A stretch of DNA of 7,752 nucleotides from Thermoplasmata archaeon (GTDB lineage: Archaea > Thermoplasmatota > Thermoplasmata > WALJ01). The stretch covers positions 1 through 7,752 of the forward strand of contig WALJ01000184.1 in assembly GCA_015522885.1 (NCBI GenBank), given 5' to 3'. Of this stretch, positions 1 to 4,262 are shown one piece after another. Below the pieces are notes generated by a model. It was not told the origin of the DNA and made no database searches. It saw only the letters and a list, made by a program, of their open reading frames with translations. The stretch's first letter is position 1. Each line of letters opens with the position of its first letter. Both the position numbers and the translations under genes were made by a program.

Positions 1-32
1 ATCCTCATAAGTGCTCTACACGCTAATCCACC
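1..32 (+). repeat. 3' part of a hairpin unit of the C/D type, cut by window edge
   Basis: The window opens with ATCCTC (1-6) followed by ATAAGTG (7-13). Units C and D further right have the same ATCCTC loop followed by the 3' arm of a 7-bp stem, so this looks like the right half of a third such unit; its 5' arm would lie off the left edge. Downstream, CGCTAATCCAC (21-31) is complementary at 10 of 11 positions to the 5' part of the adjacent tRNA-Thr (50-60). In unit D the matching segment is complementary to tRNA-Val. The missing half is an inference that upstream sequence would settle. Confidence 0.5.
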
Positions 33-43
33 TATAACATCTT

Positions 44-115
44 GCCACTGTGGCTTAGCGGTATAGCGACGCCTTGGTAAGGCGTAGGTCGGGGGTTCGA
101 TTCCCCCCAGTGGCT
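44..115 (+). tRNA. tRNA-Thr (anticodon GGU)
   Basis: A full cloverleaf can be drawn by eye. The acceptor stem is GCCACTG (44-50) with CAGTGGC (108-114), and T115 is the discriminator base. The D arm starts at 53. The anticodon stem ACGCC/GGCGT (69-73, 81-85) encloses TTGGTAA, giving anticodon GGT at 76-78. The T arm is GGGGG/CCCCC around TTCGATT (91-107). No CCA is encoded and there is no intron. No oligo-T terminator follows directly, so the transcript may continue into the repeat array. A near copy of its 3' end lies 85 nt downstream (184-201). Confidence 0.96.
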
Positions 116-183
116 CTAAATAAGCGGAGCGCTACTTGTATTTCCGAGGTGCGCTTTGCCCGAAGGGTTAAAGGGCACTTCAT
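116..183 (+). other. Hairpin-forming spacer between tRNA-Thr and the copy of its 3' end
   Basis: No gene is seen here. The segment can fold into a hairpin: GAGGTGC near 146-152 pairs with GGCACTTC near 174-181, with a G-T wobble. Inside that, CTTT pairs with AAAG and CCC pairs with GGG around GAA. The sequence TTTCCGAG also occurs in similar form in unit A (250-257) and in the spacer after tRNA-Val (931-938). This suggests the spacers behind the two tRNAs have a shared origin or function. Confidence 0.35.
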
Positions 184-201
184 GATTCCCCCCGTGGCTC
201 T
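184..201 (+). repeat. Partial duplicate of tRNA-Thr 3' end
   Basis: This 18-nt stretch matches the end of the T arm, the acceptor 3' strand and the trailer of tRNA-Thr (99-117), except that the A at 109 is missing. It has no 5' partner strand nearby and so cannot be a tRNA by itself. The downstream copy of the tRNA-Val 3' end (954-979) is a parallel case. It could be a recombination or attachment-site scar, or the 3' boundary of a tRNA-like RNA. Confidence 0.7.
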
Positions 202-225
202 CAAACCCATTATATATGCAAACAT

Positions 226-397
226 GGGTCTGCGGTCTAAAGTGCGGCTTTTCCGAGCCGATAGGCGAGGCGTAGCCTTTCATCGGAAGGCTTATGCCCT
301 ACCAGCCCTTCGGGCTTCGGAAAAACCGGTAAAAGGAAGAGCGGGCTTACAGCCCACCGAAACTTCACATAAACCCATTAACAATAAACGCAATATC
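226..397 (+). repeat. Unit A: tRNA-5'-end repeat with long hairpin insert
   Basis: It opens with GGGTCTGCGGTCTA (226-239), a variant of the first 14 nt of tRNA-Val, then departs from tRNA sequence. It is homologous to unit B along its whole length, with an extra 44 nt at about 255-300. That insert holds a hairpin: CCGAT (258-262) with ATCGG (282-286), continued by AGGC/GCCT across a 3-nt bulge. Other hairpins are AGCCC-TTC-GGGCT (304-316) and GGGCT-TAC-AGCCC (343-355). An alternative pairing joins TTCCGA (251-256) and TCGGAA (283-288). No start or stop signals make sense as a protein. A structured RNA or a selfish repeat are both possible. Confidence 0.6.
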
Positions 398-411
398 GGG
401 CCTGTGGTCTA
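301..411 (+). repeat. 111-bp direct repeat, copy 1 (copy 2 at 429-539)
   Basis: Positions 301-411 and 429-539 are identical apart from C358/T486. The repeat covers the 3' two-thirds of unit A, the spacer beginning AAACCCATTAACAATAAACG, and the first 14 nt of the next unit. Near-identity implies a recent duplication or gene conversion, or strong constraint. Short-read assembly could collapse or expand such a repeat, so the copy number should be treated as provisional. Confidence 0.9.
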
Positions 412-525
412 AAGTGCGGGTTTTCCCCACCAGCCCTTCGGGCTTCGGAAAAACCGGTAAAAGGAAGAGCGGGCTTACAGCCCACTGAAACTTCACATAA
501 ACCCATTAACAATAAACGCAATATC
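398..525 (+). repeat. Unit B: tandem copy of unit A without the hairpin insert
   Basis: It begins with the exact first 14 nt of tRNA-Val (398-411). It then follows unit A with three substitutions in the first ~30 nt, and lacks the 44-nt insert. From 429 on it repeats 301 onward with a single mismatch (486 versus 358). GGTTTTCC (419-426) can pair with GGAAAAACC (447-455), allowing one bulge, and so closes a stem around the AGCCC/GGGCT hairpin. That closing stem sits where unit A carries its extra hairpin, which fits length variation at a helix end. Confidence 0.6.
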
Positions 526-539
526 GGGCCTGTGGTCTA
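429..539 (+). repeat. 111-bp direct repeat, copy 2
   Basis: Second copy of the 301-411 repeat, offset by 128 nt and differing at one position. It ends inside the first 14 nt of unit C, where the sequence switches from the A/B continuation (AAAGTGCGG) to the true tRNA-Val continuation (AGTGGTTA). The repeat boundary therefore coincides with the tRNA-derived segment. Confidence 0.9.
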
Positions 540-600
540 GTGGTTACAAAGCCTTTTATCCTCAAAAGGCATGCACCCACTATCCCATGGCTATCCTATC
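526..600 (+). ncRNA. Unit C: tRNA-Val 5'-half mimic folding into a two-part stem-loop
   Basis: Positions 526-546 are identical to the first 21 nt of tRNA-Val. Instead of the rest of a tRNA there is a perfect 7-bp hairpin, GCCTTTT (551-557) with AAAAGGC (564-570), around loop ATCCTC. An outer helix joins TGGTCTAGTGG (533-543) and CCACTATCCCA (577-587), with 9 of 11 pairs. The first seven bases, GGGCCTG, could also pair with CGGGCCC at 600-606 like an acceptor stem with a following A, but GGGCCC is self-complementary, so this is weak. No T-loop motif is present, so it is not a tRNA. Expression as RNA is inferred from paired arms that differ from those in unit D. Confidence 0.45.
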
Positions 601-662
601 GGGCCCATGGTCTAGTGGTTATTCACCCTTATATCCTCATAAGGGCTCTACCCTTAGACCAC
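601..662 (+). ncRNA. Unit D: second tRNA-5'-half mimic stem-loop, just upstream of tRNA-Val
   Basis: It starts GGGCCCATGGTCTAGTGG and matches the tRNA-Val 5' region at 19 of its first 21 positions. The inner hairpin is CCCTTAT (626-632) with ATAAGGG (639-645), a perfect 7 bp around the same ATCCTC loop as unit C. The stem differs from that of unit C at several paired positions that change together. The outer helix is TGGTCTA (608-614) with TAGACCA (655-661). The 3' arm TAGACCAC (655-662) is also perfectly complementary to positions 697-704 of the tRNA-Val gene, one base pair more than with its own arm, so alternative pairing with the tRNA precursor is possible. Confidence 0.45.
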
Positions 663-690
663 CTGTAAAACCTGTTATATCCGCAAACCT

Positions 691-763
691 GGGCCTGTGG
701 TCTAGTGGTTATGACGTCCGCCTCACACGCGGGAGGTCGCCGGTTCAAATCCGGCTGGGCCCA
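691..763 (+). tRNA. tRNA-Val (anticodon CAC)
   Basis: The cloverleaf has acceptor stem GGGCCTG (691-697) with TGGGCCC (756-762) and discriminator A763. The D arm GTCT...TGAC is at 700-715. The anticodon stem TCCGC/GCGGG (717-721, 729-733) encloses CTCACAC, with anticodon CAC at 724-726. The T arm GCCGG/CCGGC encloses TTCAAAT (739-755). There is no CCA and no intron. A T-rich tract follows 9 nt later. Its first 14 nt recur four times upstream, and its last 15 nt recur once downstream (965-979), which makes it the parent sequence of the array. Confidence 0.96.
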
Positions 764-772
764 TCTCGGGCC

Positions 773-786
773 TTTTCTTTATTTCT
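773..786 (+). terminator. T-rich tract after tRNA-Val, probable terminator
   Basis: A run of T broken by single C and A bases begins 9 nt after the tRNA-Val 3' end. Archaeal RNA polymerase commonly terminates at oligo-T stretches of the non-template strand, so this is a reasonable tRNA terminator. It is also part of a possible helix, since CTTTTCTTT (772-780) is complementary to AAAGAAAAG (808-816). Confidence 0.45.
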
Positions 787-953
787 CACTGCGCTGGCCA
801 GAGCTCCAAAGAAAAGCACCGGATGGAAAAGAAACTCGCTCTGGCCTGCTCGTTCGAAAAAGGAGGGTTTCAGAGATATTCAAACAATGCCCGACCGGAT
901 TTGTTCAAACGAGGAAAATCCTTAAAGGATTTTCCGAGCCTGACTTCTCGAAG

Positions 954-979
954 AGAGGTCGTAGTCCGGCTGGGCCCAT
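954..979 (+). repeat. Partial duplicate of tRNA-Val 3' end
   Basis: TCCGGCTGGGCCCAT (965-979) is identical to 750-764. The preceding GAGGTCG matches the variable loop of tRNA-Val (733-739), with the T-stem 5' strand and T-loop start (about 9 nt) missing between the two blocks. It is thus a shortened 3' third of the tRNA rather than a chance 15-mer. It parallels the tRNA-Thr case at 184-201. Confidence 0.75.
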
Positions 980-1003
980 ATCCTATTAATCTGTTGAAAT
1001 GCC

Positions 1004-1037
1004 TTTTACTTTTTTCAAGGCTCTCTTCGAAGAGAGC
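1004..1037 (+). terminator. T-run and perfect palindrome before the methyltransferase gene
   Basis: TTTTACTTTTTT (1004-1015) is followed at once by the 18-nt palindrome GCTCTCTTCGAAGAGAGC (1020-1037). The T-run could terminate any RNA covering 768-979. The palindrome lies downstream of the T-run, so this is not an intrinsic terminator of bacterial order. The palindrome might instead bind a protein or fold in RNA. Confidence 0.35.
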
Positions 1038-1094
1038 ATGACAATCTGACAAGAGAGACCCAAAGACTAAAAACAGCATCTTTTCTCGCTTCGT

Positions 1095-2066
1095 GTGAAA
1101 CATGCGATATGGCTATCCGGTGAGCATCCTGAGCTGTCCTATGCGGAACTGAAAGGAGCGGCAGAGGCGGAAGATGTATCGATAGAGGAAATTTACGGGA
1201 GAATTGGAGTTATAGATGGAGAGAATGCAGAGCAGGTTTTTCTCAGAATGGGATATGCGAACCGCTCGATTTCGCTTATTTCGCACGGCGACTTTGACAG
1301 CGTTAAAATGACTCTTGCGGATGCGGAACTTCCCAGAGGGAGCTTTGCGGTTAGAGCATACAAATACGGTGATTTCGAGGGCAGGGGTATGGATGTCGAG
1401 AGGAAAATCGGTGCCTTAATCTCGGCAAAAAGGAGAATAGACCTGAAAAATCCTGAAAATATCCTTGAAGTGTATCTCGGAAAGGAGGTGTTTGCCGGGT
1501 TGAGAATAAAAGACGAGCGCGGACTCTCCGAGAGAGAACCCATGAAAAGGCCGTTTTTTTCTCCTGTTACCCTCAACCCCAGAATGGCCAGAGCTTTGAT
1601 AAATCTCGCAAGAGCGAAGAGGGGAGAGCGGATACTCGACCCGTTCTGCGGTACCGGGGCAATTCTTGTAGAGGCCGGGCTCATGGGTGCGATTCCCGTG
1701 GGCTCCGATTTCGACGAGAACATGCTTTCCGGAGCATTGAAAAACACAGAGTTCTACGGAGTTAAAGCGGAGATGCACTTCACGGACATCGAAAATATCG
1801 GCACTATTGGGAACATAAGTGCCATAGCTACGGACCCCCCCTACGGCAGGTCGTCCAGAACAGGAAAAGAAGATATAAGCAGGCTCTATAAACGTGCTTT
1901 CGTGGCGATGTCTGAGGTTCTTGACAGGGGGGCATACCTATCCATCATCCTCACCGACATGACACAGACAGAGCTTGCGGAGGGCTTTGAACTCACGGAA
2001 CATCACACCATCAAAGTTCACCGCTCATTAAAGAGGATTTTTTGCGTTTTCAGGAATAAGTATTGA
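1095..2066 (+). CDS. trmG10: Archaeal tRNA (guanine-10)-N2-methyltransferase, TrmG10 family
   Basis: The 323-residue product matches the archaeal THUMP plus Rossmann methyltransferases that mono- and dimethylate G10 of tRNA using S-adenosylmethionine. The N-terminal ~145 residues form the NFLD/THUMP region expected to hold the tRNA acceptor end. FFSPVTLNPRMARALINLA (155-173) is a family-typical linker. Motif I, DPFCGTGAI, is at 182-190, an acidic SDFD at 204-207, and the catalytic DPPYGRS at 247-253. Length is normal. Translation starts at GTG 1095. A TATA-like CTAAAAAC centred near 1070 suggests a leaderless mRNA, and no Shine-Dalgarno sequence is visible. The gene sits directly after two tRNA genes and tRNA-like repeats that retain G10. 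Its last 39 bp overlap the convergent protease gene. Family assignment is firm; a link to the repeats is speculation. Confidence 0.92.
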   Translation: MKHAIWLSGEHPELSYAELKGAAEAEDVSIEEIYGRIGVIDGENAEQVFLRMGYANRSISLISHGDFDSVKMTLADAELPRGSFAVRAYKYGDFEGRGMDVERKIGALISAKRRIDLKNPENILEVYLGKEVFAGLRIKDERGLSEREPMKRPFFSPVTLNPRMARALINLARAKRGERILDPFCGTGAILVEAGLMGAIPVGSDFDENMLSGALKNTEFYGVKAEMHFTDIENIGTIGNISAIATDPPYGRSSRTGKEDISRLYKRAFVAMSEVLDRGAYLSIILTDMTQTELAEGFELTEHHTIKVHRSLKRIFCVFRNKY

Positions 2067-3500
2067 GAAATCCATCGTCCGATGAGTTCCGCTTCTTGCA
2101 GACATAAGTAAGCCTACGGTATAGTTTCCCGTGCCCGCATTTGCCGGAATCTCGATGACGAGTGTGAGATTCTGATATTCTCCGGGTGCCATTTTGAATG
2201 TAAAAGTGCTTGATGCGTTCGAGGTGTTGTATTCAAAGAAATATGCGCTCCAACCCGGCGGATATTCGGGAATTATCAATGTAACATCCTCGGTGGCGGT
2301 CCCGTTGTTCTTCACCGTGATGTTGAAATAAACTGTCGAGTTCACATGCGCTACCGTGTTGTTCGTTTCTCCGGGAAATAGGTGCATCTCAACATCATGT
2401 ACCGGTTCTATCTGCTCGAAGGGGATGGGAACGAAACATATTATCAAAAGTACTATTCCGAACACTCCGAGCATTTTCCTGTCAGGCTTCAGCTTGGATA
2501 TGTCATTGAGCGGCGGTGCGTGGTTCAAGCCCAGAAAGATTATCAGAAAACCGAATATCAGCCATCCCGGGTAAAGCATTCCCAGACCCAGAAGAAAGAA
2601 AACCGAAATATAGCTTACATACTTTGTCTTGTCGCCGAAAAGTGCCCTGAATATGTGGCCTCCGTCGAGCTGTCCGGCCGGTAGCAGGTTTATCGCTGTT
2701 ACAAGGAAGCCGACCCAGCCTGCGAATGCCGTGGGGTGCATAACTCCGCCTATCGGTATGAAGAGGCCGAGTATCTGGTACATTATGGGGAGCCCCATGA
2801 GGACAACCCCGGAACTTGAGATATCAGGGACCGACTGCGGGTTTATGCTGCCCAGATGCAGGCCGATTATGGAAACAGGTATGGCCACGAGAAAGCCGGC
2901 TATTGGGCCTGCTATACCGATATCCAGAAGTGATTTTTTGTCTGGTATCGGCTCCCTTATGCTTATGAACGCTCCCATGGTGCCGAGCGGCGGCATAAAG
3001 GGTATGAAGAACGGTAAAGATGCACGAACATTGTGCTTCCTCGCCATGAAATAATGCCCCATCTCATGAACTCCGAGTATCGTCAAAAGAGGCACGGAAA
3101 AGAAGAGTTCTCCGTAGAGCAGGTTTTCCGGTGTGAAAATCTCGGAACTGCCAACATATCCCGCCCATTGGAACATCCCGGCAATCGCTGTTGTTATAAG
3201 AGTGAGTATCAGCATCGCAATGTTCAGATAGGTGCTCCTGAATCTCTGTTTTGGATATTTTTTTATGAAGAGAATGTATTCGCCCTTTCTCTCCTTGATT
3301 ATCGGAATATACTCCATATCTCTCATGTGTATTCTTAGCTCGTTGAACTTCTCTTCCAGACTCTCCTCGTCAACCTCGCAGAAAAATCCTATCGCATCAT
3401 AGTTAATGGATACTCTGTATACGGGAAAAAACATGGATATCGCTGATTTCAGTCTCTCTATTTCCTCATCGGACGGATAGTTAAATGCCGGATTAAACAT
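2028..3500 (-). CDS. M50-family (site-2-type) membrane metalloprotease with C-terminal NEW3-like domain
   Basis: The 490-residue protein is an intramembrane zinc protease of the S2P class, which cleaves membrane-spanning substrates such as anti-sigma or regulatory proteins. Residues 1-85 are soluble and unassigned. Membrane segments begin near 90. The zinc motif HEMGH is at 145-149 and the second ligand motif NLLPAGQLDGGH at 271-282 (D279); GIAGPIAGF (195-203) is a family-typical loop. After a last membrane segment (about 344-362), residues 370-485 form a beta-rich domain resembling NEW3/NPCBM-associated modules. It contains eight N-x-S/T sequons, which implies an extracytoplasmic, probably glycosylated face. 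Third gene of a minus-strand run, 60 bp after the HAD gene, it also has its own TATA box. The natural substrate cannot be deduced. Confidence 0.9.
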   Translation of the reverse strand: MFNPAFNYPSDEEIERLKSAISMFFPVYRVSINYDAIGFFCEVDEESLEEKFNELRIHMRDMEYIPIIKERKGEYILFIKKYPKQRFRSTYLNIAMLILTLITTAIAGMFQWAGYVGSSEIFTPENLLYGELFFSVPLLTILGVHEMGHYFMARKHNVRASLPFFIPFMPPLGTMGAFISIREPIPDKKSLLDIGIAGPIAGFLVAIPVSIIGLHLGSINPQSVPDISSSGVVLMGLPIMYQILGLFIPIGGVMHPTAFAGWVGFLVTAINLLPAGQLDGGHIFRALFGDKTKYVSYISVFFLLGLGMLYPGWLIFGFLIIFLGLNHAPPLNDISKLKPDRKMLGVFGIVLLIICFVPIPFEQIEPVHDVEMHLFPGETNNTVAHVNSTVYFNITVKNNGTATEDVTLIIPEYPPGWSAYFFEYNTSNASSTFTFKMAPGEYQNLTLVIEIPANAGTGNYTVGLLMSARSGTHRTMDFSILIPENAKNPL

Positions 3501-3521
3501 CAGTTCCCCATCCCGAATGCC

Positions 3522-3529
3522 TTTATATA
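3522..3529 (-). promoter_or_regulatory. TATA box for the protease gene, leaderless start
   Basis: On the minus strand TATATAAA is centred at about 3525.5, 25-26 bp before the ATG at 3500-3498, and preceded by purine-rich CGAAGA that could serve as a BRE. Archaeal transcription starts about 25 bp after the box centre, so the mRNA would begin at or next to the ATG. The protease can thus be made independently of the two genes before it. Confidence 0.65.
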
Positions 3530-3560
3530 GTCTTCGACCGAACTCTCGGATTGCATGTCT

Positions 3561-4262
3561 TCATTCGACGGCATATTCCTTCCTTTCGGAGATCCGGAGC
3601 GCCGCATCGTAAAGGTCCTCTGCAATATAATCGGCAGAGCTCCTCTTTTCCTCCCATGATATCAATATTGTTTTCATGCCTGCTTTTCTTGCCCCGATTA
3701 TATCCCTTCTCTCCGAGTCGCCTATGTAATAATATGTACCGGAATTCCCTGCTTTCTTCTTTGCAATCTCAAAAATCCTCGGATTCGGTTTTCCGACACC
3801 TGCCTCCTCGGAAGATGTCATCGAATCAAAAATCCGGTATATTCCGAGAGCCTTCAGAACCCTTCTAAGATAATCGTCGTCGGCATCGGATATGACCCCG
3901 AGATGTTGCGCCGTCTTTTTCATAAGTTCCAGACCTTTCAAGGCATTTTCAGCCATGCGGACATTCCTTTCGTGAGCTGAGATATAGAGTTCTTTTATCC
4001 ATTTCTTATCCGCTTCATCCACGCTCCCGTCATATGGTTTCAGGAGTTCCTCCGTTCCTCTGACAATAAGCTCTCTTATCGGAACATATTTCTCATCTCT
4101 TCTCTCCGTTATCGGCCTTCTGTATCTGTCTATACCTTCCCACACATCTTGCGGTGAAAGGGGTATGTCAAATCTCTCCTTTATCTCTCTGCCAATCTCT
4201 ATCAGAGCCTCTTTTTCATATTTCGGATCGGTTATGGTGCCGACCATATCCAGAAATATCAC
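3561..4262 (-). CDS. HAD-superfamily hydrolase with atypical DxVGT motif
   Basis: The 233-residue product has the HAD core order with an alpha-helical cap (subfamily I-like) at about residues 15-105. Motif I is DMVGT (5-9) with nucleophile D5; motif II serine is in VISD (S125); motif III lysine is in VGKPNP (K158); motif IV is GDSERRD (D182, D187). Phosphatases of this family normally have Asp two residues after the nucleophile as general acid/base; here it is Val7. Phosphonatase-type enzymes have Ala there and dehalogenases Tyr, so substrate or chemistry may differ from a standard phosphatase. The GTG start overlaps the upstream regulator stop by 4 bp (GTGA), which suggests translational coupling. 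The substrate is unknown. Confidence 0.85.
   Translation of the reverse strand: MIFLDMVGTITDPKYEKEALIEIGREIKERFDIPLSPQDVWEGIDRYRRPITERRDEKYVPIRELIVRGTEELLKPYDGSVDEADKKWIKELYISAHERNVRMAENALKGLELMKKTAQHLGVISDADDDYLRRVLKALGIYRIFDSMTSSEEAGVGKPNPRIFEIAKKKAGNSGTYYYIGDSERRDIIGARKAGMKTILISWEEKRSSADYIAEDLYDAALRISERKEYAVE

Larger units (their letters stand above)
768..979 (+). ncRNA. Hairpin chain after tRNA-Val, bracketed by acceptor-like ends
   Basis: No protein gene is supported here. In order the segment shows: GGGCC (768-772); a perfect 9-bp stem GGCCAGAGC/GCTCTGGCC (796-804, 838-846); a long-range CTCGTT/AACGAG pairing (about 849-854 with 908-913); a near-perfect palindrome GGAAAATCCTT/AAGGATTTTCC (913-935); and an 8-bp GAA-loop hairpin (942-960). 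It then ends with a copy of the tRNA-Val variable loop, T-arm 3' strand and acceptor 3' strand plus discriminator A. GGGCC at the start can pair with GGCCC at 974-978, giving a tRNA-like closing helix. A tRNA-derived structured RNA is one reading; a degraded insertion next to a tRNA is the other. Confidence 0.35.

Noticed and set aside
211..218. TATATATG before unit A, and TTATAT at 675-680 before tRNA-Val, as tRNA promoters
   Set aside because: They lie only 8-16 bp before the GGG start; an archaeal TATA box at that spacing would start transcription inside the unit. They could be real only if the transcripts begin internally.
340..356. CGGGCTTACAGCCC in units A/B as an RNase P-like 3' motif
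   Set aside because: The bases form a simple 5-bp hairpin and none of the other RNase P core elements is nearby.
74..412. Open frame across the tRNA-Thr gene and units A/B
   Set aside because: It runs through a tRNA and repeat DNA, has no initiation signal, and its peptide has no protein-like pattern.
587..596. ATGGCTATCC in unit C also found at 1109-1118 inside trmG10
   Set aside because: A single 10-bp match in the coding region with unlike flanks is within chance expectation.
226..662. C/D or H/ACA guide RNA
   Set aside because: No RUGAUGA/CUGA box pair or clear kink-turn plus ACA arrangement could be found in any unit.
226..704. CRISPR array
   Set aside because: The 14-nt repeats have irregular spacing (172, 128, 75, 90 nt), the intervening sequences are homologous to each other, and no cas gene is present.
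911..921. GAGGAAAATCC as the GAGGAAAGUCC box of RNase P RNA
   Set aside because: The match is one short motif inside a near-perfect palindrome, and the second conserved RNase P region is missing in the right position.
526..979. Split or permuted tRNA halves needing trans-splicing
   Set aside because: A complete tRNA-Val is present. The 5' mimics lack an anticodon, the 3' copies lack most of the T arm, and no bulge-helix-bulge junction is visible.
587..1103. Several open frames on both strands covering tRNA-Val and the hairpin chain
   Set aside because: They cross the tRNA and inverted repeats, overlap each other, and look like chance frames in a stop-poor region.
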